A stretch of 64,000 nt of DNA from positions 294,501 to 358,500 of the forward strand of contig NC_090158.1 in NCBI RefSeq assembly GCF_017916325.1, written 5' to 3'. The position numbers were made by a program, and so were the translations under genes. This DNA comes from Leishmania martiniquensis (Eukaryota; Euglenozoa; Kinetoplastea; Trypanosomatida; Trypanosomatidae). This document shows, in pieces, positions 20,916-30,987 of this stretch (positions within the stretch are counted from its first letter, which is position 1; each line of letters opens with the position of its first letter). The notes below the pieces were generated by a model. That model saw only the letters and a program-made list of their open reading frames with translations, was not told where the DNA came from and made no database searches.

Positions 20916-22322
20916 GGCTGCGGTTGTCAATGAGGTGGTGAAGAAGATTTCGATTCAACAGTGTCCACGTGTGCGTGTGTGTGTGTGAGAGAGAGAGGCA
21001 GAGCAGGTGGCACACGGTACACATTGCGCCAAAGGGAAAAAAAGAAGCGTCGAGCGTCATTGGCATGCGTGAAAGGAGAGCACCATGGGAGAAGGTGAGA
21101 GAGAGAGAGCAACGCAGTCTCGAGTGCCTGCGAAGGCGGGGAACAAAGAGCCACGCGGGCCAGCAGGCGTACTCCCGTTTCTTTTGTCCCTCTACAAAGC
21201 CATCTTAGGCGCCATGATACGGAGCAGCCACTCCAAGTGCTTGTATGATTGCTGAGCGCGCACACGTGCCTGGATCCCAGCCGTAGACGCCCAAGCCCAG
21301 AGCGCGAACCGTGCAACGCTGGCATACTCGTACATGGGGGAAGTTGTTTGCCTTCATAGCTTTGCTCTTTCATCCATTCCTCCTCCGTTGTTGCGTGGTG
21401 GCAGTGCTGTCACCACCCTTGTTCGGCTGAATATATATGTTTCGCTGCTTTGGCCTTTGCGGCTTTCTTGTGTGAGGCAGGCGGCTTTCCACTTTTCTTT
21501 TCTCGTTGATGTTGCCGGGCGTGCATGAGCTAAGGCGTGGGGGGGGGGGGGTTGGATGAAGCCAAGAGCTACGCAAGCTGGCGCCTTCCAGCCCGCCCAT
21601 CGGCCCCTTCTGTCACCGGCTTTTCGCCCTTCCCCCCCTCCCTCTCGTTTTCCTCCCGCATGAAGACATGCAGCGACACAAAGAAAGGCAGAGAGACGGG
21701 GGAGGGGGCCGGTTGGTTAGAGGGGCCTTCAGTTGATGTTGTGAGGAAGTCCGTTGAGCGGTGGAGGGAGGGAAGGGCGGTGAATGGGTTCGCACAACTT
21801 CTAAACGGAGCGAAAGGGGGGGTGAGTGAGTCGGGCCGTCTCACCCCGTGAAGAGCACTCGGGAGGGTGTAAAGAGAGGGAGTCGGTAGGGAAGGGGAGG
21901 GGGGGGTGAAACCGCCTCACGGGAAGGCTAACCGCAGTAGGGAAGAAAAAATCAACTCAGCAGTGACAGTCAAAGAGCTCCAATGGCGTGGACGATCACG
22001 TCCGCTCCCCCCCCCATACACACACACTCACACCAATACGCCTTTTTGAGCGGTCGACGCGCGAGTAGGACGGCAGAGGCAGCGAGACGAGAAAGCGAGT
22101 GAGATGAAAGGCGCATCAAAAAAAAGGGGCCGAAAAGGGAAGCAAATATATAAAAAAAAGCAAGCAGAACGCACACGCACACAGCAGTCATGGAAGCGAC
22201 TATAGCCCTTATCTCTGTTTAGAGACGCGCTTCTTCTTGCTGCAGGCACTGCAATGTGCTGCTAACCCTGTACGCCACGCACATCTTGACCGCTGCGCAG
22301 TCACTGACCTTTCACTGTCTCT
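20916..22322. other. Intergenic flank between the two oxidoreductase-like genes
   Basis: No gene. The plus strand at 20980-21130 is GA-rich, giving a polypyrimidine tract suited to trans-splicing upstream of the 878-residue gene. A 13-G run lies at 21539-21551. Short frames here are low-complexity. Confidence 0.6.
21539..21551. repeat. 13-base G homopolymer
   Basis: Uninterrupted G run on the plus strand within the probable 3'UTR of the oxidoreductase gene. Confidence 0.9.
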
Positions 22323-23450
22323 CTACGCAGGAGGTGCAGAATCGCGACCGATACGGGCAGACTCGAGCATCTTGTCCATCACGGCCTGCGTCTTCCAGGA
22401 TATCATCGCCCAGTGACGCGCGCTCTCCTCTTCGGCCTTGAGCCGCCGAGCGTCGCCCTCGCCGTCCGCGTAGAGGATCCTCGCTACGTCACCCCACAGC
22501 TCTGTGAGCTGGAAGTCGGGTGTGTCGCCCTTCACCGTGTGTTTGACCTCAGAGTGGAGATTTGGCGACCCGCTGACGTTGTCGTCGCTGCTGTTGTGCA
22601 CCTCACAGTACTCCGTCTCGGGGCGGTTTGTCATGGGCAGGCACATATCGTCCAGTTGCAGCGTTCCCTCCGTCGTCGTGACGTGCAGCGTCTGCTCAAA
22701 GGCGGACCCGAAGGAGACGAAGAAAGACGCCAAGGCCACCATCCCCCCCTCCACCTCAAACATCATGTCGCCTGCGAAGGAAATGATGGCGCCCCGGTCA
22801 TTCTGCTGCAGAATGCGGCCTGTCACTTCGGACGGCATTCGAAAGTCCATGAGGTGCAGTGTGTAGCGGATGCAGTACCACCCAAGATCGCCGAGGGCCC
22901 CGTGCGGCTCCAGCGCCGGATCCGTGCGAATATCGTTTCGCAAGAAGGCCTCATCGCCGCTTAGCGTGAAGTTCGCGAAGATGTGCTTCACTGGCCCGCC
23001 CATCCGCTTCAGTGCCGCGCACACCTCCTTCACCCGCTTGCCGTGGGAGAGCATGGTGCCATCCATATAAAGCAGATTTCGTTGGTCTAGCGCCTCGATC
23101 CACGAGCGCAACATCTCCGCATCGACAGCTGGAGGCTTCTCGCCAACGACGTGCTTATTGTGCTTGATGCACTCTTTTACCCAGTGATCGCGGGCGGTCA
23201 CCGGAATGGCAATGTACACGACATCCACGTCCGCAGCAGACACGAGCTCCTCGTAGCTGCACACCGTCGGCACGGCGGCATCATCGATGTTGAGCGCATC
23301 GCACACACGCCTCACAAAGCTGTGCCCCCTAGCGTCGTCACGGCACCCGACACGAGTAACGAGCATACCGTGCGCGTGAACGCCGGCCCAAGCTCGCCAC
23401 GCAATGTTGGCCGCCCCAAGAAGGCCTACGCGAATAGCCGGTGAACTCAT
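22323..23450 (-). CDS. Gfo/Idh/MocA family NAD(P)-dependent oxidoreductase
   Basis: 375 residues from ATG. The family uses NAD(P)H for hydride transfer on sugars, polyols or related substrates. The N-terminal Rossmann domain opens with IRVGLLGAANIA (6-17) and continues through SYEELVSAADVDVVYIAIP. The catalytic-site EKP lies at 104-106 in KHVVGEKPPAVD, followed by YMDGTMLSHGKRV. The C-terminal alpha/beta domain has NDIRTDPALEPHGALGDLGWY, ITSF-type strands, and the sheet FEQTLHVTTTEGTLQL. The NDIR...GALGDLGWY stretch most resembles a group of uncharacterised plant and bacterial oxidoreductases related to dihydrodiol dehydrogenase; the substrate cannot be inferred. There is no C-terminal SKL or clear targeting peptide, so a cytosolic location is likely. 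Length is normal for the family. Confidence 0.92.
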   Translation of the reverse strand: MSSPAIRVGLLGAANIAWRAWAGVHAHGMLVTRVGCRDDARGHSFVRRVCDALNIDDAAVPTVCSYEELVSAADVDVVYIAIPVTARDHWVKECIKHNKHVVGEKPPAVDAEMLRSWIEALDQRNLLYMDGTMLSHGKRVKEVCAALKRMGGPVKHIFANFTLSGDEAFLRNDIRTDPALEPHGALGDLGWYCIRYTLHLMDFRMPSEVTGRILQQNDRGAIISFAGDMMFEVEGGMVALASFFVSFGSAFEQTLHVTTTEGTLQLDDMCLPMTNRPETEYCEVHNSSDDNVSGSPNLHSEVKHTVKGDTPDFQLTELWGDVARILYADGEGDARRLKAEEESARHWAMISWKTQAVMDKMLESARIGRDSAPPA

Positions 23451-25452
23451 GCTGCCCCCTCACGGCAAGTCACGATGTGTGTGCCCCAGCTTTTATCCGC
23501 GTGTATGTGGGCAGTGGCCCAAGAGTCGCCCCGTCTGCTCATCTAAGAAGTGAGTGACTTCACGGCGCCCGCCCTTTTTCGTCACTCTTCGCCGCTCCTT
23601 CTCTTTTTCAGATGTCACTGCGGCTCGTGTGAGACAAGTCGCGCATATGCGAGCAGAGGATGCTGTAAGGGAGGAAGTGGGGGATGCGGTATGTGAGCCA
23701 CATCGAATTCTACGCGTGCATGAACGCATGGCGTTGATATCGCCCGCACCTCCAGAGGATTATGGAGCACACACACACACACACGCACATTACACAGAGG
23801 CAGGAGAAGAAAAAAAAGACAGAGAGAGGGACAGGAGGGAACGTGAGAGACCGAGCAAGTCGATCATAGGCAAAACAAAGCGGAGAAAGACACCGCACCT
23901 CTACCACAGCTACCTTTCTCTCGCTGAGTCGCCAGATGGCCTTTCCGTACCGCGCGAATGCCGTGTGTACCAACGGCTGACGTGAGCTCGTACGCAGTCC
24001 GTGCATCGACTCTATTGTGCTCGCGGAGAGGGAAGTGGTGTACACGACGATCCCACTCCCATTCCTTCGCTCCACCGTCGCCATTCCTCGCACCTGGGCG
24101 CATGTGGATACACGTGAGCATCCCAGCACACGTAGACGCGGACGAGCGCACCAGTGAACGCCGCGGTCGCCGCCAGTCACCGTCACCGCTTCCCCAAGAA
24201 CGGAACTAACGGATGCTGCTTCGGGTGGGGGAAAGATGAGATGCCAAAGCAAAGACGCACAGCACCGCTTTTTTTCTGAATGCACCAGAGAGGGGGAGAG
24301 AGAGGAAGGTGTACAGGTGCACGCACACACACACACACACGCACACTCACCGTTATAATATGGCAACAGCGGCGCCTTTTCGCTGCTCTTTTTCTTTTTG
24401 GGCTTTTTTTGTGTTCCACCGAAATGAAGACTGCCCGTGAAGTGCACGCCAAGTGAAAGAGACAAAAAAGGGGGCAGGAAAATGGAAATAAAAACGGTCG
24501 CGTGCGCGCCACCGGGATAACTCCCCCACCAATGACTCCCCTCATGAGCGCTTCTCCCACCCACGCATCACCGCCAGCCCCCCCAAAAAAAACCATTTTG
24601 CCTTCGCTTTGGCCCGAGGAGAGAGGGCAGCCAGGGAGCCACGAGCATAATACTTTTAAAACGGCAACAACAACGAAAAAAAATTCACCAGGACAGACCT
24701 CTAGGTAGCGCAGGCATCCGTACACACAGGCATCGCCATCCATCTGCATCTCCGCTGTCCCCGATACTGCGAAAAATGCTCCCCCCTCTCTCGGCACCAG
24801 GCGCTTCCGTTTCGCGCGCGCCGGGCGGCGCTATCGAAAAAATGGGCGAGCGTCATGGAGGGCCGGATGGAGAGACAGGAGAGCACACTCTACTTGAGTG
24901 CGCTTCTATGATATGAGTGAGACGTCTACATGCACTTCCACGCTAAGTGTGTCGCATACAGATCGTACATGAATGCTGCATCCCTTGTAAACGGAGCGGG
25001 CACTCCTCGTCCTCCTCCTCTCTTCGTGGAGAAAAAAAAGCAGTGAGGACGCGCCCCACAAGGCAACGCCGCACGCACGCATTCACATCAGCGGCACACC
25101 ATCCATACACACTCCCTCTCCTTTTCCTGCCGTGCCAGCTATGCCTCACACGATCGAAACTGCAAAGAGGGGGCCGCCACCCCACGATCAAGAGGGGGAG
25201 GCGAAAACCAAAAGAGGGCGTCGGAGAGGAGGCCACAGACAATGATGGAGAGCAGGCAGGCAGGGTACCTTGAGCTATCCACTGTCAGGAGCCTCTTCGA
25301 AAGAACTTTCGCTCTCACACCGAGCAGAGCCCACTGGAAAGTAAAAAAAAGGGGTGGCATGTAACATGCAACATGAACTCGAAAGAGTAAGACTTGGGGA
25401 GCAGGGGAAGGAGAGGGGCAACACATCCGCACGTACGTCGGCACACCCTCCT
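23451..25452. other. Intergenic flank between oxidoreductase and PrimPol-like genes
   Basis: No gene. A purine-rich stretch (about 23804-23860) is the best candidate polypyrimidine tract on the transcribed strand for the oxidoreductase mRNA. CA tracts lie near 23768-23787 and 24322-24344. Confidence 0.6.
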
Positions 25453-27546
25453 CTATCCCCGACGGAGCGCCCTCTTCTGCAGCCTCACCTTCTGCGACGC
25501 CGACGTGACTATTTCGGTGGCAGAAGTAGTGGGAGCTTTAGGCGACTCTGGAGCTGGATGCACTCCAGCTGCCGGGGTAGCCGGAGAGAGCGAGGCATGC
25601 CACACCCCAGAGGCGGCCTCCCGCTCCATGGCCTCGCGCATCGGCACCTCTAAGCGACCGAGACGCTTGTACGCGGACCACCAGTCGGAGCGTTGACCAA
25701 GCTTCTCGGGGTCGAAAGCGGCCCAGCGCGACTCGCACTCGCCACTGTGAAACTTGAGTGGGCACTTGCGACTCGCCTCCGTCCACGCGTCGAGCATCTC
25801 CGCCATGGCCGGTCGAGGCAGATTCTTTGCGTTCCGGAAGTGGTAGCCTACACGGTATGCACACAGCCCCAGTCCGATCCAAGTGCGCCACTCCCCCACC
25901 TCTACCTCCGTCGCCTGTCGCAGCCACCGAGACGCGTTTTCGACAGCCTCCTTCTCCGTTAGCGGCAGCAGCACCTGCGGCAGCAGAGCGCCACCTTCGT
26001 TGTCGTTGCGCGCTATTTTGCTGCCGCCATAAGCGGGCATGTGAAGCTGCCTTGGCGCATCGAAAGTGAGCACGCGTGAAAATGTGGACGGGTCGCGCAC
26101 GCAGATGGAGTGCAGCGCCGCCTGCTCGTCACTCACCTTCCCGCTCGGAAAGCCGATATTCCACTTCGGATCGTTGAAGACTGCTATGGCACTCGTGCGG
26201 TTCTCCTTCATGCAGCTGAACATGCGCAGCATGCCGTTTGGCCGATAAATCTGTAAGTCAACGTTCGGCAGTCGATCCTGAAAGCGGAAGAGGAACCCGT
26301 AGAGGGAGTAGAAGTCAGCGAAGGCGGCATCCTTCAGCCGTGTGTGTATGTGAAAGGACGCTTTCTTCAGGTTTGGCGACTGCAGCACAACCTGCGTCTC
26401 GATCTTCTCGCCAATTTTCTCGATCTCCTCCTTCAGTGGGGTCAGCACGTCGTCTAGCACCTTGCGCTGGTAGTGCCCAATCCTGGACATGCTCCAGTAT
26501 TCTTGCGGTACATGGCAGTCGATATCCATGACGATGTCAATCGGCGTTCCGACGCGGCCAAAGACGGCGTGCACCGTGCGAATAGTGTCTGGCATCGAGA
26601 CAATGGCGGAGCTTGCGACGGACAGCGGCGTCCCAGGCCACGCAAAGAACTGGCACCCTCCCGAGGGAAGGCGTCGGGCAAACATGGCGTCCGACGCACT
26701 GCACAGTGCGCTCACCTCATCGATTCGGTATCCTTTCACCATCGCTGTCTTCCGCGAAGGGGACGAACCGCTGTGGCAAAAGTCGTCATCGGCGCCCTCA
26801 ATGGCCGTGGCGGCGCCCGACTCCGCCTCCGCCTCCGCTGAGGAAGCCTTGTGCATGCGGCCAGCAGCTTTCCCGCGCACCGCATCGTCCCTGTAGTCGC
26901 ACTGGTCTGCCTCCTCAACCTCTCGACTCTCGGCAAAGTGGTCCTGAGGGTACCCGTGGTGCGGCTCCTGTGCGGCAGCCGCCTCTTCACCGAGAGCATC
27001 CACAGCGGTGTGCGGCTCCTCCTCGATGGCACCCTCCGGCTGCTTTCGAATTTCGTTGAGGATAGCCAATCCACGACGCGGTGGGTGAGCGCCGCTTACA
27101 GCGACAGAAGCTGGCCCGCTTGGAGCTGCGGGAGCGGTCCTCTGAGCGGCCGCTTCCGTCGCTGTTTCAGCATTTGCGGCGGCCGCAGTGTGCACGGCCT
27201 CACCCGCAGTGGGCCCGGACGCAGTTTTCTTGCGCTTAATGATGCGGCGGATGATCTTCTTCTTGCGAATCGGCTGCTCCCCGGCAGCAGCCACACCCGA
27301 TGGTGCCGTAGCTGATGGAGGTGTGACGAGGGATGCTGGGCGGGCCATCGAGGCCCGCGATGCTGCGAGGCTTGTCGCAGCCGTCGGCGGCGGTGCGGTG
27401 GAAGCCTGGCGAGGCGGAGGCGGTGCTTGAGGCCGCGAGGCGGCCGCGGCGGCCGCCACCGCCATGCCTGCGGGGGCATTCACGGGTCGCTTCTGGCCCA
27501 CGTTAAATGCCCCCTTGAAGAGCAGGAGGGACGTCGGGCGCTGCAT
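25453..27546 (-). CDS. PrimPol-like archaeo-eukaryotic primase (AEP) protein
   Basis: 697 residues from the first in-frame ATG (MQRPTSLLLFKGAFNVGQKR); the frame extends 20 codons upstream without an ATG. PrimPol-type enzymes prime and extend DNA and act at stalled forks. AEP motifs: motif I MDID (D341, D343), motif II SFH (S397, H399), motif III D430 in VDLQIYRPNGMLRM with R441. Residues about 547-625 (W-R-T-W-I-G-L-G ... LDAWTEASRK ... CESRWAAFD) resemble a PriCT-2 domain, common downstream of AEP cores. The N-terminus is basic and hydroxylated without acids, suggestive of mitochondrial import, but a Lys/Arg cluster (RKKKIIRRIIKRKK, about 94-107) could be nuclear targeting or DNA contact. 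Residues about 110-270 are Ala/Glu-rich. Trypanosomatids have more than one PrimPol-like protein (PPL1, PPL2); I cannot say which this is. Confidence 0.87.
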   Translation of the reverse strand: MQRPTSLLLFKGAFNVGQKRPVNAPAGMAVAAAAAASRPQAPPPPRQASTAPPPTAATSLAASRASMARPASLVTPPSATAPSGVAAAGEQPIRKKKIIRRIIKRKKTASGPTAGEAVHTAAAANAETATEAAAQRTAPAAPSGPASVAVSGAHPPRRGLAILNEIRKQPEGAIEEEPHTAVDALGEEAAAAQEPHHGYPQDHFAESREVEEADQCDYRDDAVRGKAAGRMHKASSAEAEAESGAATAIEGADDDFCHSGSSPSRKTAMVKGYRIDEVSALCSASDAMFARRLPSGGCQFFAWPGTPLSVASSAIVSMPDTIRTVHAVFGRVGTPIDIVMDIDCHVPQEYWSMSRIGHYQRKVLDDVLTPLKEEIEKIGEKIETQVVLQSPNLKKASFHIHTRLKDAAFADFYSLYGFLFRFQDRLPNVDLQIYRPNGMLRMFSCMKENRTSAIAVFNDPKWNIGFPSGKVSDEQAALHSICVRDPSTFSRVLTFDAPRQLHMPAYGGSKIARNDNEGGALLPQVLLPLTEKEAVENASRWLRQATEVEVGEWRTWIGLGLCAYRVGYHFRNAKNLPRPAMAEMLDAWTEASRKCPLKFHSGECESRWAAFDPEKLGQRSDWWSAYKRLGRLEVPMREAMEREAASGVWHASLSPATPAAGVHPAPESPKAPTTSATEIVTSASQKVRLQKRALRRG

Positions 27547-28010
27547 TCTTTTTCGAGCCTGACTTTGGTTTTGTCGCTGAAAGGCGCCGCGTGCGGACTC
27601 GCTCACTCACTCACTCTCTATGGGGTGCTGGCAATGGTGCGGATGGAGTCGACTGAAAAGGACTCCCTTTTTTTATCTCGCGCACTCTCCTCTCTGTGAT
27701 CCTCGGAAAGGCTGTGGCACAGAACAGAAAGGGTGGTGGTGGCAGCTACAGAAAACAGGAGAGAGTCGCGCCGCACACCGGCGATGGGCACGATGTCTGT
27801 ATAGACGTATACAGAACGAGTATCTATGAGAGGGCGTTAACGCCACGTGCTTCGTTGCTTGCTAAGTGTCTTGGCGAAACCTTTTCGTGCCTATGAATCA
27901 ATGTTGCTCTCCTTGTAGGCCCACCTCCTTCCTCTCTCTTTCTTGGCGCCTCCTTTTCTGCTCAAAGGGCCTCGCTCCACCGTGATGGACGTGCGTCTGG
28001 TGTGGAGGAT

Positions 28011-28045
28011 GCGGACTGCGGACTGCGGACTGCAGACTTCGGACT
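28011..28045. repeat. Heptamer tandem repeat, GCGGACT x5
   Basis: Five consecutive 7-bp units: three identical GCGGACT, then GCAGACT and TCGGACT. It lies in the upstream flank of the PrimPol-like gene. Confidence 0.9.
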
Positions 28046-28981
28046 CCACCGAGTACACAACGCAGTACAGGAAAGGCACCGCGCCCTAGCGACGGTGCTC
28101 GCACGGCTTTGGCGGCGTGAAGAGTCCTCACTATCAAAGCGTTGCACAGCCTGTACCTTTTATCAGAACGGCTCCTTCGATATTTATTGCAACGCACGTC
28201 CAGCGCTACACGTGCGGAAAGCCCTCCCCTTAGAGACGCAATCACACGGCTCTCGTCCGCCCCGCAGCTTCCTGTCTCTCCAGCAGATAACGCGAAGCCC
28301 CCGTTTTGCGGCGGCACAGTCCTCTCTGACAACGTGCTAGAGGACGAGAGGAAGAGCAGTGCGTGTGCCACTCCTTAGAGCGCGAAAAGACAACACGATA
28401 GTAAAAAAAAAGTGGACGCGAATGAGGAGTAGTGAGGAAGCGAAACAGCAGATACTGAGGAAGTGCGCGCGTGTATGTCTCGCCTTTCCAGCGCCGCCCA
28501 ACAGAGTGAGCGTGACTGGTAGAGGCTACTGCAGCAACCTTCGAGAATAAGACACATGCGACGAATGAAGACAACACGCGACGGCACAAGCGGATCCGCT
28601 AACAGTCATCAGAGACGAAACGCGCACTCGAATGTGTCGAGCACTGTCTCCCGCCGGCAAAGCAAAACGCGTCGGCCATTCTCCTCCTTCCTGGGCGTCA
28701 ACGATATTCGCGAACGGTACGCGGGATATGCTGCCCTTCACGCAGAGCAGAGAAAGTTGTGTGGCCCTGCGCATGCGCTGCCGCCTCCCAAGAACCACTT
28801 CGCACTCCGTCAGGCTTTCCCGTACACCAACTTGAGCTTTTTGGTGGCCCCATCGAGTGGCGCCCCCACAGACGACCACTCGCTGATGTGCAGCTCACAC
28901 TTCCTTTGCAACCCACGAACAACTAAGCGAACACGGTATACATTAAGAGAGTGGCCGCTTTTCTCAGCATGCATATCTTCC

Positions 28982-29193
28982 TGCGAGGATCCTATCAGCG
29001 ACGATGCGCGCAGACACACACGCGCGCACACAGCCAACGCCCCCTACAACACACACACACGCACGTCATGCCTCTGCTGCATCACAGCCCACCCCCGCTC
29101 CGCGAGAGCCAGCCGTCTGCCGTGCCATCGAGCCGCGCGCCTAGCGGGCTCTTCTCCCACCGCCCCGCCCCTTCCTCGCAGATGCGCGCGGCG
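28982..29193. repeat. Dispersed repeat family 1, copy A (SIDER-like candidate)
   Basis: Shares long diverged matches with 36462-36634: both begin TGC-AGGA-CCTATCAGCGA, pass through a CA-rich stretch, then GCCATGCCTCTGC/GTCATGCCTCTGC, GAGAGCCAGCC, CGCGCGCCTAGCGGGCTCTTC, and end GCAGATGCGCGCGGCG. Copy A is longer because of extra CA units. A short, degenerate, non-coding multicopy sequence in intergenic DNA fits the SIDER retroposons of Leishmania, but I cannot confirm this by comparison. Confidence 0.75.
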
Positions 29194-30210
29194 CCTTCCC
29201 CCTCCCCCTCCCCCCTATTGCAGTCGCGGTGACTCGATGGCGCTGCTGCCTCGTCGCTGCATGTCTGCACCTACCACGTCCGTCGCCGCCGCTGCAGGGA
29301 TCGTGTCTAGGTGGCGTGCCCGCATGCGCCGCGACAGGCGGTGCGTCGCCATGAGCCTGTGGCAGCAGAGGGGCACGCCACCTCCCCTCCACGACCCGCA
29401 CGCCTCTGCCAGGTCGGGGCGCGTCGGGCGGAAGGGTGCCCGTGCACAGACGTGCGCTGGCAAGCACAGGCGGCTCGCGGCTCGCCCCCATGGGTGGGGA
29501 CCACACGGGGCTGGGCAGGGGGGCAGAGGCAGGCACCCAGCAGGAAGTCCGTGCCCCCCGTGCCCCCTGCGGCGCGGGTGAGATGTCCGCTAGCAGACCG
29601 CGGTGTGCTGGGTCGTTGCGCCAGCCGAACCATGCTTGGAGCCTCGAGCGGTCCGCGAATCGGGCGGGGCACATCCAGCACAACGCCGCGTCGGGTGCCC
29701 GTACGGCAAGCACAGGCGGGGGTGGCGCAGGCGCAGGTGGGGTAGGGATGGGTACCCCCCACAAGCCCGGAGGTGCAGAAGGCAGGGCACGATCTGTTCG
29801 TTCGTTGCCATCCACCCGCCCCTGTGGCAGTCTAACGCGCATGCAGGTGCACGTGCAGAGATCCGCGAGAGATGCCAAAGGATCAAATAGATAAAAAAAG
29901 AAAAAATAAAGGCATGAAAATGCGGTCGGCAATTTTTTTTCCATTCCTTATTTGCGGCAACGGCGCTCAATCTTTTGTTTGAGACTGTCGCCCTCCTCCG
30001 ATATCCGAACCCAAAAATTGTTGCTCTCCTTAACGGGCGTCGTGCGCGCCTTCGCACGCCGGAGTCTCCGTGCCTGCGTGCAGGCACCTGCAGGGTCGAC
30101 GAAGCAGGAGGGTAGAGGAAAGGAGTTGAGGGAGAGGGGAAAAAAGATGCACGATGAAAAGTAACAGGAGAGGAGGATCACACGGAGACACATTCAAGTA
30201 CCGCCACATG

Positions 30211-30255
30211 CATATATATAGATATATAACTTTAGATATATATATATAACTATAG
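30211..30255. repeat. AT-rich dinucleotide repeat
   Basis: Interrupted TA repeats (TATATATA, GATATATAA, AGATATATATATATAA) in the probable thiolase 3'UTR. Confidence 0.85.
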
Positions 30256-30987
30256 AAATGAGCGAGGTGCTATAAGGGAAAAAAGGAGAAAACAATAAGC
30301 CTGAGAATGAGCAATGATAAGGGAGGAGTCTTTGACCGCGGGGAAGCAAAGAAAAAAAATGGGCGTGGCAAACGAAGAGACATGTGTTGGCATACAAAAA
30401 ATGAAATCCACTGCGAAATAGGAGAAGAAATGGAAGGAAAGAGAGTCAATGCCCTCAGGTGCGTTGAATTGTTCAGCATGAACGCTGAAGCACAAAGAAA
30501 ATGGGAAAGCGAGCGGCACAGCGGAGGTCCGTCTCCACCTTCTACCGCCTCCATCCCTTTGTTCCTCCGTCCCGTGCATTCCTCACCGTCACGACAGCGT
30601 TCGCACACCAGCGGACCAGTAGAGAAAAGCACCAGAAGCAGAGGCACACGTCTTGCCAGCACCCCGGTGCTCGTGCCCGTTCGACCTCTCGACGACTGTG
30701 TCTCTCCCTAGAAATGTCCCTCGCCCCCACGCATGCACGGCAAAGGTGGTGAAATGCCCTTCGCGCCCTTTCCTCGCCAAGTCCATGGGAGGAGCGCGCC
30801 AATGAGAACGTGACAGATTCGCTGGCGATCGCGAGAATCAGCGATCACTACGGAGTTCCATCTGCATCAGCTTTGCGTGGGCCTCAGATTCTCAGGTGTC
30901 TTGATGGCTTGCACTAGACCGAGTCTCTTCATTTGGAAGAAGAGGAAGTGGGGAGGGGAGGTAAAGGGGGAAGAACAAGGGCTAACC

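Larger units (their letters stand above)
27547..30987. other. Intergenic flank between PrimPol-like and thiolase genes
   Basis: No supported gene. The left part is the 5' flank of the PrimPol-like gene. A heptamer repeat lies at 28011-28045, a dispersed repeat copy at 28982-29193, and an AT-rich repeat at 30211-30255. The stretch 28,990-29,830 is GC-rich and complex, unlike the low-complexity surroundings, and probably belongs to a degenerate element. The right end is the thiolase 3'UTR. Confidence 0.55.
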
